Shown here piece by piece: positions 53,086-62,641 of a DNA stretch of 64,000 nt (position 1 is the first letter of the stretch; the number at the start of each line of letters is the position of its first letter). The stretch lies in assembly GCF_000187895.1 (NCBI RefSeq), contig NZ_DS990130.1, positions 372,001 through 436,000 of the forward strand, given 5' to 3'. The stretch is from Phocaeicola plebeius DSM 17135. Its GTDB lineage: Bacteria > Bacteroidota > Bacteroidia > Bacteroidales > Bacteroidaceae. The notes under the pieces are model-generated. The model saw only the letters and a list, made by a program, of their open reading frames with translations, made no database searches and had not been told where the DNA came from. Both the position numbers and the translations under genes were made by a program.

Positions 53086-54798
53086 TTATAAAGCTTCCGC
53101 ATCGTTGGAAGTAGTAGCATACAAACCAATCATTGCACCGGTAAATCCGCCAGCTACGTTGGTAGAAAGAATATCTCCGGAAACGGTTCCTCCTACGGTC
53201 TGGTAGTTATTATCTTTTACAGAGTAGCTGAATGTGTATTTATCTCCTTCTGCTGTTACGCGCAGACTGATTGGAGTGTTTCCTTCAATCTTTTCGCTGG
53301 CAATGGTTGAAGATTCTCCCTTTTCAGTACGTTGCAGTACGATATAGCTATCTTCTGCTTTTTTTGTTACCCCAAATACATAGTTGAATTTTTCGCTTTG
53401 ATAGCAAGTGATTCCAGCGAGGTCTTTTTCTGTACGAGGCACATACTTCAGGGTAGTGGTAGCCGTGAAATTAAGGTGCTGCTGACGATAGAACAATGTA
53501 GAAGTAGGAAGAACTGCCTTGATATTGGTTTCGTAAGGTGTAATTGTTAGACCTTCCGCAGTAGTAGAAATGAATCCTTCTCTGGCACCTCTTACTCCTA
53601 CCCAGCGGTAATCAAGTGAACTTCCGGTGAAAGTTTCTGTAAATGTAAAGTTTCCGTTAGGGAAATATCCGTTCTTTCCAGTTTCATTCTTCACACCTTG
53701 TGGCATAGCCAGTTTAGGCTGGATAGGCTCCAGACCGCCTTTGAATACAGGGAAAGTACCGCTCCAGTCTACAGGTAATATAAAGGTTTCACGTCCGGTA
53801 TTTACTCTGTTGGCTTCATTAGGGCGAATAGCAAGGAATACGCCATAGTATTGTCCATCAGGACCTTCTACCAAATCGGCATGACCAGCCCAGTCTACTT
53901 TAAACGGGCGTTCAGCCGGCAGATGTCTCTGTGACAGAATCGGATTCTCAGGAGCAGGCTTGAAAGGACCTTGTGGATTGTCACTGATAAAGATTACTTC
54001 ACTGTGCCAGCCTCCGGTACCACCTTCTGCACACATCAGGTAGTATTTTCCATCTTTTTTGTAAAGATGTGGCGCCTCTATCCAGATAGGCTTTTTAGAC
54101 AAATCTACTCCTCCGTTCACTACAACTTTGTCTGTACCCGGAATAATCTGGTCTTTTTCCAGGTCGTATTCCCAAACTTTAATAACTCTGTGTCCTTCGT
54201 ATAATGGTTTTTCGGGTGCATCGTTGTGAGTGACGTATGCCTTGCCGTTGTCATCAAAGAAGATGTCGGGGTCAATGCCTTCAAAGTTCAATTTGATAGG
54301 ATCGCTCCAGCCTTTCATCGGGTCTTTGGTTTTCACAATCATATTTCCCATCCCTCCTGAGAACTGAGTAGTAATCATATAGAAGGTATCATTGTAGGAA
54401 TTATATCGGATAGTCGGAGCGTAAATACCGGCACTGATTCCAGAATCTTCTACCTTTAGCTGTGAAGGGCGGTCGAGCACATGTCCTATCTGTTTCCAGT
54501 TTACTAAATCCGTAGAATGGAAAATGGGTACTCCGGGGTTGATGGCAAAAGATGAGCATACCAGGTAATAATCGGTTCCTTTCTTGCAAATGCTGGGGTC
54601 AGGGTAACATCCCTGTAGTATAGGATTATAAAATTCTCCTTCTGCCAGTGGATTCTTTTCATATACTACATCTTTCCCCGTGTAGGTAAATTGTGTGAAC
54701 ACTGGAGTACCCGAATCGGGCATCGTTACCTTGTTTCCACACGAGGCAGCGATGAGGCTTAGTGTTCCCAATGTGAGTAATTTAAATTGATTTTTCAT
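53086..54798 (-). CDS. GH43 family beta-xylosidase/alpha-L-arabinofuranosidase, lipoprotein
   Basis: A 570-residue lipoprotein (SLIAASCGNKV). The five-blade propeller of GH43 covers about residues 50-350 with the catalytic set: Asp in GCYPDPSICKKG, Asp in FEGIDPDIFFDDNG and Glu in WIEAPHLYKKDGKYYL. The C-terminal about 200 residues form a concanavalin-like jelly roll (DYRWVGVRGAREGFISTTAE), the beta-xylosidase C-terminal domain. It removes xylose or arabinose from xylan pieces. It is the only xylan-locus gene on the minus strand and diverges from the CE1-GH97 operon. Confidence 0.93.
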   Translation of the reverse strand: MKNQFKLLTLGTLSLIAASCGNKVTMPDSGTPVFTQFTYTGKDVVYEKNPLAEGEFYNPILQGCYPDPSICKKGTDYYLVCSSFAINPGVPIFHSTDLVNWKQIGHVLDRPSQLKVEDSGISAGIYAPTIRYNSYNDTFYMITTQFSGGMGNMIVKTKDPMKGWSDPIKLNFEGIDPDIFFDDNGKAYVTHNDAPEKPLYEGHRVIKVWEYDLEKDQIIPGTDKVVVNGGVDLSKKPIWIEAPHLYKKDGKYYLMCAEGGTGGWHSEVIFISDNPQGPFKPAPENPILSQRHLPAERPFKVDWAGHADLVEGPDGQYYGVFLAIRPNEANRVNTGRETFILPVDWSGTFPVFKGGLEPIQPKLAMPQGVKNETGKNGYFPNGNFTFTETFTGSSLDYRWVGVRGAREGFISTTAEGLTITPYETNIKAVLPTSTLFYRQQHLNFTATTTLKYVPRTEKDLAGITCYQSEKFNYVFGVTKKAEDSYIVLQRTEKGESSTIASEKIEGNTPISLRVTAEGDKYTFSYSVKDNNYQTVGGTVSGDILSTNVAGGFTGAMIGLYATTSNDAEAL

Positions 54799-55149
54799 GA
54801 TTAAATAATTAGTTGTAAATAATTGAATGATTGTGTTGGTTAAATGAAGTATTTATGTAATCTTTCATTGGCAAATTTACTTGTTTTGTGTGGGGTATGT
54901 GTGACGGCATGTTGCATATCTTTTATTCTATGTTACGAGATACTGTTTTCTTTTCGATAGGATACGTGATTATGTAATTTCTTGTTTATTAGTTTGATAT
55001 AAATGAGAATGTAATATGAGTATATGTAAAATGTACGTTTTGTAAATGCAATATCGCTTATGTGTAACGTGAACGAAAGTCCTGGTAACGTAATTTATTG
55101 TAATTTGTATGCTTGGTGCGTATTTTTGTATGGATTAAATTTTAAGTCT
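54799..55149. promoter_or_regulatory. Divergent promoter region of GH43 and CE1-GH97 operon
   Basis: A 351-base AT-rich region without genes. Minus strand: TAAATTTG at 54879-54872 is a -7 match for the GH43 gene. Plus strand: TATTTTTG at 55121-55128 with TTG at 55098-55100 (20 apart) is the promoter of the CE1 operon. TGTAAC-type sites recur at 55063 and, inverted, at 54931, recalling the motif upstream of the first susC gene. Confidence 0.5.
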
Positions 55150-56019
55150 ATGGATAAACATTCTTTTTTTATTGCTTTATGGGTTTTATGCTTTATACCC
55201 GTATCGTTATTTTCGCGTAGCAGAGTCGTAAATGATACAATCTTTAGTAAAAAGTTAAATGCAGAAAGAACATGCTCGGTGTATCTTCCTCCATCTTATG
55301 GAGAAGTTCCGGGAAAAAAATATCCAGTGCTTTATCTTTTTCATGGAATGTCGCAAACTAATCAAGACTGGGTATGGCGCGGACATGTGCAGGAGGTGGC
55401 CGACCGTTTGATATATTCACAGGAAGCTCGTGAGATGATTATTGTGATGCCTGATGCTGGTGGTGATATTTACAAGGAAATATGGAATGGTTTCTTTAAT
55501 ATGTCAGGCTGGCTTTATGAAGATTTCTTTTTTGAGGAATTCCTGCCTTATGTAGAAAATAAATATCACGTTATTGGGAATAAAGAGAATCGTGCAGTAG
55601 CCGGATTATCCATGGGAGGCGGAGGAGCTACCGGCTATGGGTTGTGGCATGCAGATAAGTTTGCTTCGGTGTATGCGATGAGTGCGTTGATGTCAATTCC
55701 CGAAGAAGGAGCAGCCCGTTTTGATAATCCGGACAGTAAGCTGGCTATTTTGACACGAGCAGTGATAGAACGGAGCTGTATCAAGCGTGTGATAAATGCA
55801 GATGCAGGTACGATTCAGGCACTGAAATCAGTGAGATGGTTTGTGGATTGTGGGGATGACGATTTCTTGCTTGACCGAAACATCGAATTCTTTCAGGCCA
55901 TGCGCAAAGCGGGAATACCGTGTCAGTTTAGGGTAAGAGACGGCGGACACGATTGGGAATATTGGCATTCTGCTTTATATTTGTGTCTGCCTTTTGTTTC
56001 AGGAACATTCAGTAAATAA
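55150..56019 (+). CDS. CE1-type esterase (acetylxylan/feruloyl esterase-like)
   Basis: A 289-residue alpha/beta hydrolase; ATG 55150 starts a signal peptide (MDKHSFFIALWVLCFIPVSL). The oxyanion region YPVLYLFHGMSQTNQDW, the nucleophile GLSMGGGGATGYG (Ser), an Asp in WFVDCGDDDFLL and the His in RDGGHDWEYWHSAL complete the esterase D/CE1 pattern. It probably removes acetyl or feruloyl groups from arabinoxylan; the two cannot be told apart here. It leads an operon with GH95, GH43, DUF1680 and GH97 genes. Confidence 0.88.
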   Translation: MDKHSFFIALWVLCFIPVSLFSRSRVVNDTIFSKKLNAERTCSVYLPPSYGEVPGKKYPVLYLFHGMSQTNQDWVWRGHVQEVADRLIYSQEAREMIIVMPDAGGDIYKEIWNGFFNMSGWLYEDFFFEEFLPYVENKYHVIGNKENRAVAGLSMGGGGATGYGLWHADKFASVYAMSALMSIPEEGAARFDNPDSKLAILTRAVIERSCIKRVINADAGTIQALKSVRWFVDCGDDDFLLDRNIEFFQAMRKAGIPCQFRVRDGGHDWEYWHSALYLCLPFVSGTFSK

Positions 56020-56040
56020 TAATTGTAAGAATAGGCATCT

Positions 56041-58491
56041 ATGAAGAAATTTCTGTACGTATGTGTGTTTCTGGCGACTTCGATTCTTGGTGTGTTTGCC
56101 AACAGTGCAGGGGACTTGAAGTTGTGGTACTCTGCTCCGGCACGTAATTGGTGGGAAGCATTGCCTGTAGGTAATTCACATTTGGGAGGAATGGTGTTTG
56201 GTGGAATAAATCACGAAGAAATCCAACTGAATGAAGAAACATTCTGGGCCGGCGGTCCATATAGCAATAACAGAACTGGTGCTTCAGGCTATCTGGATGA
56301 GGTAAGACGGCTTATATTTGAGAATAAAAATTTGGAAGCCAGAACGCTGTTGGATGAAAAATTTATGACATCGCATCATGGAATGCGTTATTTGACATTG
56401 GGGAGTCTTTTGATGGATTTCAATTGTGAGGGAAAGGTTGATTCTTATTATCGTGATTTGAATTTAGAAGATGCCACGGCTTCAGTACGTTTTCGGTGTG
56501 ATGGTGTGGAATATACCCGTCGGGTATTTACGTCTTTTTCTGATAACGTCATGGTTGTAGAAATGGCGACAGATAAAGGTAATAAGAAATTGGATGTGGA
56601 TTTGAGATATACTTGTCCGCTGACTTCAGAGGTAAAGAGCGAAGGAGACTATCTTATAATGAAATGTAACGGAGCAGAGCATGAAGGTATTCCAGCTGCA
56701 CTTCATGCAGTGGTTATGATGCGTGTGAAATCGGATGGAAAAATAGAATGTAAAGATGGACGCTTGTCTGTCAGAGGTGCATCTTCGGCTACCGTTTTTC
56801 TCAGTGCGGCAACTAATTTTGTGAATTATCAGGATGTGTCGGGAGATGCATACGCTAAAGCACGCTGTGCCATTGAAGGGGCATGGGATAAACAGAATAA
56901 AAAGTTGTACGACGAGCATAAGGCGATTTATTCTGCGCAATTTGGAAGAGTGGCTTTACATTTGCCATCTTCGGAATTTTCAAAGAAGGAAACGAATGTA
57001 CGTATTAACGAATTCAATAAGGTAAAAGATTGTTCACTGGCTGCGTTGATGTTTCAGTATGGGCGCTATTTGTTGATTTCGTCCTCGCAGCCAGGCAGTC
57101 AGCCGGCTAATCTTCAGGGAATATGGAATAAGGATTTATATGCACCCTGGGATAGTAAGTACACAATTAATATCAATGCGGAGATGAATTACTGGCCGGC
57201 AGAGGTGACTAACTTGTCGGAAACTCATGTGCCATTTTTTCAGATGGCGCATGAACTTTCCGTAACAGGTAAAGAAGCAGCTCGTGTGTTATATGGAGCC
57301 AAAGGATGGGTGGCACATCATAACACGGATATCTGGCGGGCTGCCGGACCGGTGGATTTTGCCGATGCGGGTATGTGGCCTAATGGAGGAGCCTGGGTAG
57401 CTCAACATCTTTGGCAGCATTATTTATATTCGGGTGATAAGAATTTTCTTCGTGAATATTATCCTGTGTTGAAAGGTACGGCTGATTTCCTCTTGTCATT
57501 TATGACTAAGCATCCTCGGTATGGTTGGAGAGTGACTGCCCCTTCTGTCTCTCCGGAACATGGACCGAACGGAGTATCAATTGTAGCCGGTTGCACGATG
57601 GATAACCAAATAGCTTTTGATGTATTGAGCAATACTCTTCGTGCTGCACGGATTATAGGGGATAGCAAGGCATATTGTGATTCTCTTCAGTCTCTGATAA
57701 GTCAGTTGCCTCCTATGCAAATAGGACAATATAATCAGCTTCAGGAATGGCTGGAAGATGTGGATGACCCGAAAGACCAGCATCGTCATATATCTCACTT
57801 GTATGGACTGTATCCAAGTAATCAGATTTCTCCTTACCGGCATCCAGAATTATTTCAGGCTGCTAAAAATACATTGCTGCAAAGAGGTGATATGGCTACG
57901 GGCTGGAGTATTGGTTGGAAAATTAATTTCTGGGCACGTATGCTGGATGGAAATCATGCGTATAATATCATTCGGAATATGCTTTCATTGTTACCTTGCG
58001 ACAGTCTGGCAGGTAAGTATCCTTTAGGGCGTACGTATCCCAATATGTTTGATGCACATCCACCTTTTCAGATAGATGGAAATTTTGGCTTTACAGCAGG
58101 AGTGGCAGAAATGCTTTTGCAGAGTCATGATGGTGCAGTGCATTTACTTCCAGCCGTACCTGATGAATGGCAGGATGGAAATGTAAAAGGCTTGGTAGCA
58201 CGAGGAGGTTTTGTTGTAGATATGGATTGGAAAAATGTGCATCTTACCAAGGCTGTAATTTATTCGCGGATAGGTGGAACTATACGTTTACGGTCGTATA
58301 TTCCTTTGAAAGGCAAAGGTTTGAAGCGTGCTTCAGGGGATTGTCCGAATGAATTACTTTGTCAGGCTGAAGTTGCTTCACCTTTAATATCGAAGAAACT
58401 CTCGAATCCGGAAAAGCCTGAACTAAAGAGAATCTATGAATATGACTTGAAAACAGAACCGGGAAAGCGGTATGTCGTGTATGCAAAGTAA
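56041..58491 (+). CDS. GH95 alpha-L-fucosidase/alpha-L-galactosidase
   Basis: An 816-residue protein with signal peptide (ends near GVFAN). The N-terminal beta domain starts [20 protein letters not shown] and [20 protein letters not shown], a GH95 hallmark. The (alpha/alpha)6 barrel has [20 protein letters not shown] and [20 protein letters not shown], and a late [15 protein letters not shown] and [20 protein letters not shown]95 enzymes cleave alpha-L-fucose or, in some xylan loci, alpha-L-galactose. The context favours the second, as L-galactose decorates cereal arabinoxylan, but sequence alone does not decide. Confidence 0.92.
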   Translation: MKKFLYVCVFLATSILGVFANSAGDLKLWYSAPARNWWEALPVGNSHLGGMVFGGINHEEIQLNEETFWAGGPYSNNRTGASGYLDEVRRLIFENKNLEARTLLDEKFMTSHHGMRYLTLGSLLMDFNCEGKVDSYYRDLNLEDATASVRFRCDGVEYTRRVFTSFSDNVMVVEMATDKGNKKLDVDLRYTCPLTSEVKSEGDYLIMKCNGAEHEGIPAALHAVVMMRVKSDGKIECKDGRLSVRGASSATVFLSAATNFVNYQDVSGDAYAKARCAIEGAWDKQNKKLYDEHKAIYSAQFGRVALHLPSSEFSKKETNVRINEFNKVKDCSLAALMFQYGRYLLISSSQPGSQPANLQGIWNKDLYAPWDSKYTININAEMNYWPAEVTNLSETHVPFFQMAHELSVTGKEAARVLYGAKGWVAHHNTDIWRAAGPVDFADAGMWPNGGAWVAQHLWQHYLYSGDKNFLREYYPVLKGTADFLLSFMTKHPRYGWRVTAPSVSPEHGPNGVSIVAGCTMDNQIAFDVLSNTLRAARIIGDSKAYCDSLQSLISQLPPMQIGQYNQLQEWLEDVDDPKDQHRHISHLYGLYPSNQISPYRHPELFQAAKNTLLQRGDMATGWSIGWKINFWARMLDGNHAYNIIRNMLSLLPCDSLAGKYPLGRTYPNMFDAHPPFQIDGNFGFTAGVAEMLLQSHDGAVHLLPAVPDEWQDGNVKGLVARGGFVVDMDWKNVHLTKAVIYSRIGGTIRLRSYIPLKGKGLKRASGDCPNELLCQAEVASPLISKKLSNPEKPELKRIYEYDLKTEPGKRYVVYAK

Positions 58492-58530
58492 AGAATTAAC
58501 AGAATGAATCATTTGTAATAGAATAAAATC

Positions 58531-60138
58531 ATGAAAAAACACTTTTTGCTAGCTTGTCTGTTAATGGCTATGGGAGGCGTGTACCCTGACGTAGTCAATG
58601 CCCAGTGTGGTGACAATGGAGATGGAACTTTCTCTAATCCTGTATTTTGGGCAGATGTTCCTGATCCGGATGTGATACGTGTAGGGGATGACTTTTATAT
58701 GGTGAGTACAACCATGCATTTGGTTCCGGGAGCGCCGATCATGCACTCAAAAGATTTGGTCAACTGGGAAATAGTAAGTTATCTGTATGATCGGTTGGAT
58801 GATAAACCGAATTATGACTTGAAAGAAGGAACTGTATATGGACGTGGCCAGTGGGCTACTTCTTTGCGTTACCATAATGGAACATATTATGCTTATTTTT
58901 CTCCGAATGACACCCCTTACAAAGGATATGTGTATACTACTTCTGACCCTAAAAAGGGATGGACATTGTCGTCACGTATTCCTCATTTTCATGATGCGTC
59001 TTTGTTTTTTGATGACGATGGGAAAGCTTATATCTTTTATGGTACCGGACAGTTGCGTGAACTGAAGCCGGATTTGAGTGATGTCATGCCGGGAGGTGTG
59101 GATATGAAGATATTCGAAAGAGATAAAGAGGAAAATGCTTTACTGGAAGGTAGTAGGGTGATAAAACACGATGGGAAGTATTATTTGCTGATGATTTCAT
59201 GGCCTCGAGGAGGTAAACGCAGACAAGTATGTTACCGGGCAGATAAAATTACCGGTCCTTATGAGAAAAAGGTGATATTGGAAGATGCATTTGCTGGTTT
59301 TCCGTACGTGGCACAAGGTACGATTGTAGATGATGGAAAAGGAAATTGGTATGGAGTTATTTTTCAGGATCGTAATGGGGTAGGTCGTGTGTTGACTGTG
59401 ATGCCTTGTCGATGGGTAGACGGCTGGCCGATGTTAGGAGATGAAAATGGACATGTGCCGGCTACAATGTCTAAGCCTGTACAAGGATATTCTTCTGAAG
59501 GATTGGTAGTGAGTGATGATTTTAGTGGCGAAAAGCTAAAATTAAACTGGCAGTGGAATCATAATCCGATGAATGAATGTTGGTCATTGAATGCACGTAA
59601 GGGATATTTACGGCTGACGACCGGACGAGTTGTGGATAATTTGTTTGTGGCACCTAATACTTTAACTCAACGTATGGAAGGGCCGAAATGTTCTGGAGTG
59701 GTTTGTATGGACCTTTCGGGCATGAAGGCCGGTGATGTGGCCGGATTGAGTGCATTTAATGGAGATGCTGGAATTTTAGCTGTCACTTGTCAAGGAAGCC
59801 AGAAGTATTTGACTATGAAAACAGAAAGTGTCAAATTGGATGATAAAAATAAGTCTGTAACAGGCATTGATCGAAATGAAATTCAAAAGGTGGAATTAAC
59901 ATCGGATGTGATATACCTTCGTTTGGATGGGGACTTCAGATTGAATAAGGATATAGTTTCATTCTATTATAGTTACGATAATAAAGACTGGAAGAAAATC
60001 GGAACTGATTTTAAGATGATTTTTGATTATCGTCGTTTCTTTATGGGCACTAAGTTTGCTTTGTTTAATTATGCGACAAAGAGTCTGGGTGGTTTTGTTG
60101 ATATCGACTTCTTTAATTATAAACACATTAAGAAATAA
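58531..60138 (+). CDS. GH43 family beta-xylosidase/arabinofuranosidase with C-terminal jelly roll
   Basis: A 535-residue secreted protein (signal peptide ends near VVNAQ). GH43 catalytic residues: Asp in WADVPDPDVIRVGDDFYMVS, Asp in FHDASLFFDDDGKAYI and Glu in ALLEGSRVIKHDGKYYLL. The second half is a concanavalin-like domain (DDFSGEKLKLNWQWNHNPMN). It resembles the subgroup of GH43 found beside GH10 in xylan loci that removes arabinose from doubly substituted xylose, but this assignment is tentative. It is 39 bases after GH95 and 38 before the DUF1680 gene. Confidence 0.92.
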   Translation: MKKHFLLACLLMAMGGVYPDVVNAQCGDNGDGTFSNPVFWADVPDPDVIRVGDDFYMVSTTMHLVPGAPIMHSKDLVNWEIVSYLYDRLDDKPNYDLKEGTVYGRGQWATSLRYHNGTYYAYFSPNDTPYKGYVYTTSDPKKGWTLSSRIPHFHDASLFFDDDGKAYIFYGTGQLRELKPDLSDVMPGGVDMKIFERDKEENALLEGSRVIKHDGKYYLLMISWPRGGKRRQVCYRADKITGPYEKKVILEDAFAGFPYVAQGTIVDDGKGNWYGVIFQDRNGVGRVLTVMPCRWVDGWPMLGDENGHVPATMSKPVQGYSSEGLVVSDDFSGEKLKLNWQWNHNPMNECWSLNARKGYLRLTTGRVVDNLFVAPNTLTQRMEGPKCSGVVCMDLSGMKAGDVAGLSAFNGDAGILAVTCQGSQKYLTMKTESVKLDDKNKSVTGIDRNEIQKVELTSDVIYLRLDGDFRLNKDIVSFYYSYDNKDWKKIGTDFKMIFDYRRFFMGTKFALFNYATKSLGGFVDIDFFNYKHIKK

Positions 60139-60176
60139 AGAATAGCGCATTGTATACTTTAATAAAGATTGTGACT

Positions 60177-62567
60177 ATGAGAATGAATTTTATTGCAGGA
60201 GGAATACTTTTGATGATGTTGAATGGCATTTCTCCTGATATCCAGGCTCAAGATAGATTATATAAGAATACTTTTCCTTTAGGCGATGTGGAGTTACTTG
60301 ACGGACCGTTTAAACATGCACAGGAATTAAATCTCAAGGTGCTGATGGAATATGATGTAGACCGGCTTCTGGCTCCATTTCTTAAAGAAGCAGGGTTACC
60401 CTTAAAAGCGGAGCCATTTCCTAATTGGGCAGGGCTTGACGGACATGTAGGTGGACACTACTTATCGGCTATGGCTATGAATTATGCCGCGACCGGCAAT
60501 GAAGAATGCAGGAAGCGGATGGAATACATGTTAGGTGAATTGAAACGTTGTCAGGAAAGTAATGGTGACGGTTATATTGGAGGTGTTCCTAATGGAAAAG
60601 AACTATGGGCAGATATTAAAAACGGGAAAGTAGAGTCAATTTGGAAATATTGGGCTCCATGGTATAACGTACATAAAATCTTTGCTGGTTTGAGGGATGC
60701 TTGGATGTATACGGGTAATAAGGAAGCGTTGGATATGTTTTTGAGATTATGTGACTGGGGAGTTTCTGTTACAGAAGGACTTTCGGATAATCAGATGGAA
60801 CAGATGCTGGCTAATGAATTTGGTGGGATGGATGAAATTTTTGCCGATGCATACCAGATTACGGGTAAGAAAAAATATTTGACTACAGCTAAACGTTTTT
60901 CTCATAGATGGTTATTTGATAGTATGGTAGCTCATAAGGATAATCTGGACAATATACATGCGAATACACAGATTCCCAAAGTTATCGGATATCAACGTAT
61001 TGCAGAGGTATGTGGGGATAATCAATATATGGATGCAGCTGATTTCTTTTGGAATATTGTGGCATGTAAGCGCTCTCTTGCTTTAGGAGGGAATAGTCGG
61101 AGGGAATATTTTTCATCTATGGATGATTTTAGAAGTCATGTGGAAGATAGAGAAGGCCCTGAATCATGTAATACATATAATATGCTGAAACTTACGGAAG
61201 GTTTATTCCGGATGACAGGAAAGGCTGTATACGTCGATTTTTATGAAAAGGCGTTATACAATCATATTTTATCTACACAGCATCCAAAGCATGGTGGTTA
61301 TGTATATTTTACTTCAGCTCGACCGGCACATTATCGAGTGTATTCAAAACCTAACAGCGCTATGTGGTGTTGTGTAGGAACCGGAATGGAGAATCACGGG
61401 AAATATGGTGAGTTCATCTATACTCATTCGTCGGACTCATTGTTTGTCAATCTTTTCATTTCTTCGCGGCTGAATTGGGAGCAGGAGAAGGTCACGATTA
61501 CACAGGAAACAAACTTTCCTGATGAGGAAACGTCTCGACTTACAGTAAAATTAAAAAGTGGAGAGTCGTGTCATTTTAAGTTGTTGCTAAGACGTCCGGC
61601 ATGGGTTACAGAAGGGTATGAAGTAAAATGCAATGGTAAGGTAGTAGATGTTTCGGAGAAGGTTGCTGGTTCGTCTTATATCTGCATTGATCGCAAATGG
61701 AAAGATGGTGATAAGGTGGAAGTATCCTTGCCCATGAAAATGCGTTTGGAAACCCTTCAAGGAGAAGATGATTTTGTGGCCATTATGCGTGGTCCTATCC
61801 TGATGGGGGCATCGGTTGGTACAGAAAATTTGGACGGATTGGTTGCGAATGATGGCCGTTGGGGACACATTGCTTCGGGTAAGTTGGTTCCGTTGAGTGA
61901 AACTCCGGTCTTGATAGGAACTAAAGAAATTGTGACTGGTTATTTGAACAGCTTGAAACCGATGAAAGGTAATACATTGCGTTATAAACTTTCAGGCATA
62001 TTCAATGACCCGAAGTTTGACGGACTGGTGCTGGAACCGTTCTGTCGTCTGCATGACTGTCGGTATATGATGTATTGGTTGTGTATGACTTCTGATGGAT
62101 ATAGTGCGTACACCAAACGCACACAAGAAGAGGAAAAACGGTTGATGGCGTTGGATGCCCGTACGGTGGATGCTGTAAGTGTAGGTGAACAGCAACCGGA
62201 AGTAGATCATAAGATGAAAAAGGAAAACTCTGAAACAGGAATGTGGAAAGGTAAGAAGTGGAGAGATGCTCGTAATGGAGGATATTTCAAATATACACTT
62301 TCTACCAACGGCAAACAGCCTCTTTCCCTTATGGCTACTTATTGGGGTTATGAACAAGGCAATCGGAAATTTGAAATTGTGGTCGATGGTACGGTCGTGG
62401 CGACTGAGAATATCGTGGGTAAATGGAACAAGGAAGAGTTTGTGGATGTGGAATATAAATTGCCCGAAACTTTGGTAAAAGGAAAGAATCAGATTGAAGT
62501 CATGTTTAGGAGTGAGAAAAATAGTGTGGCTGGTGGAATCTTTATGTTGCGCCTGCTTACAGAATGA
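60177..62567 (+). CDS. DUF1680 family glycoside hydrolase (GH127/GH146, beta-L-arabinofuranosidase-like)
   Basis: A 796-residue protein; ATG 60177 (MRMNFIAGGILLMMLNGISP) gives a signal peptide, and a TTG at 60150 is a less likely start. The (alpha/alpha)6 barrel has LDGHVGGHYLSAMAMNYAAT and YNVHKIFAGLRDAWMYTGNK. The zinc and catalytic site of the family is seen as GPESCNTYNM (Glu-x-Cys) and NSAMWCCVGTGMENHGKYG (Cys-Cys). A beta-sandwich and a C-terminal CBM-like domain (about residues 690-796) follow. Members remove beta-L-arabinofuranose; here the target is probably an arabinose-containing xylan side chain. Confidence 0.9.
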   Translation: MRMNFIAGGILLMMLNGISPDIQAQDRLYKNTFPLGDVELLDGPFKHAQELNLKVLMEYDVDRLLAPFLKEAGLPLKAEPFPNWAGLDGHVGGHYLSAMAMNYAATGNEECRKRMEYMLGELKRCQESNGDGYIGGVPNGKELWADIKNGKVESIWKYWAPWYNVHKIFAGLRDAWMYTGNKEALDMFLRLCDWGVSVTEGLSDNQMEQMLANEFGGMDEIFADAYQITGKKKYLTTAKRFSHRWLFDSMVAHKDNLDNIHANTQIPKVIGYQRIAEVCGDNQYMDAADFFWNIVACKRSLALGGNSRREYFSSMDDFRSHVEDREGPESCNTYNMLKLTEGLFRMTGKAVYVDFYEKALYNHILSTQHPKHGGYVYFTSARPAHYRVYSKPNSAMWCCVGTGMENHGKYGEFIYTHSSDSLFVNLFISSRLNWEQEKVTITQETNFPDEETSRLTVKLKSGESCHFKLLLRRPAWVTEGYEVKCNGKVVDVSEKVAGSSYICIDRKWKDGDKVEVSLPMKMRLETLQGEDDFVAIMRGPILMGASVGTENLDGLVANDGRWGHIASGKLVPLSETPVLIGTKEIVTGYLNSLKPMKGNTLRYKLSGIFNDPKFDGLVLEPFCRLHDCRYMMYWLCMTSDGYSAYTKRTQEEEKRLMALDARTVDAVSVGEQQPEVDHKMKKENSETGMWKGKKWRDARNGGYFKYTLSTNGKQPLSLMATYWGYEQGNRKFEIVVDGTVVATENIVGKWNKEEFVDVEYKLPETLVKGKNQIEVMFRSEKNSVAGGIFMLRLLTE

Positions 62568-62580
62568 TGTGTAATATTAC

Positions 62581-62620
62581 GTTTCCCTTTTAGTCGTTTT
62601 ATCTGCACTAAAAGGGAAAC
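62581..62620 (+). repeat. Perfect 14-bp inverted repeat between DUF1680 and GH97 genes
   Basis: GTTTCCCTTTTAGT and ACTAAAAGGGAAAC pair perfectly around a 12-base loop, 13 bases after the DUF1680 stop and 21 before the GH97 start. No T run follows. It may be a processing or stability hairpin that sets relative expression. Confidence 0.65.
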
Positions 62621-62641
62621 ATAACAATAAAACTAATGTCT

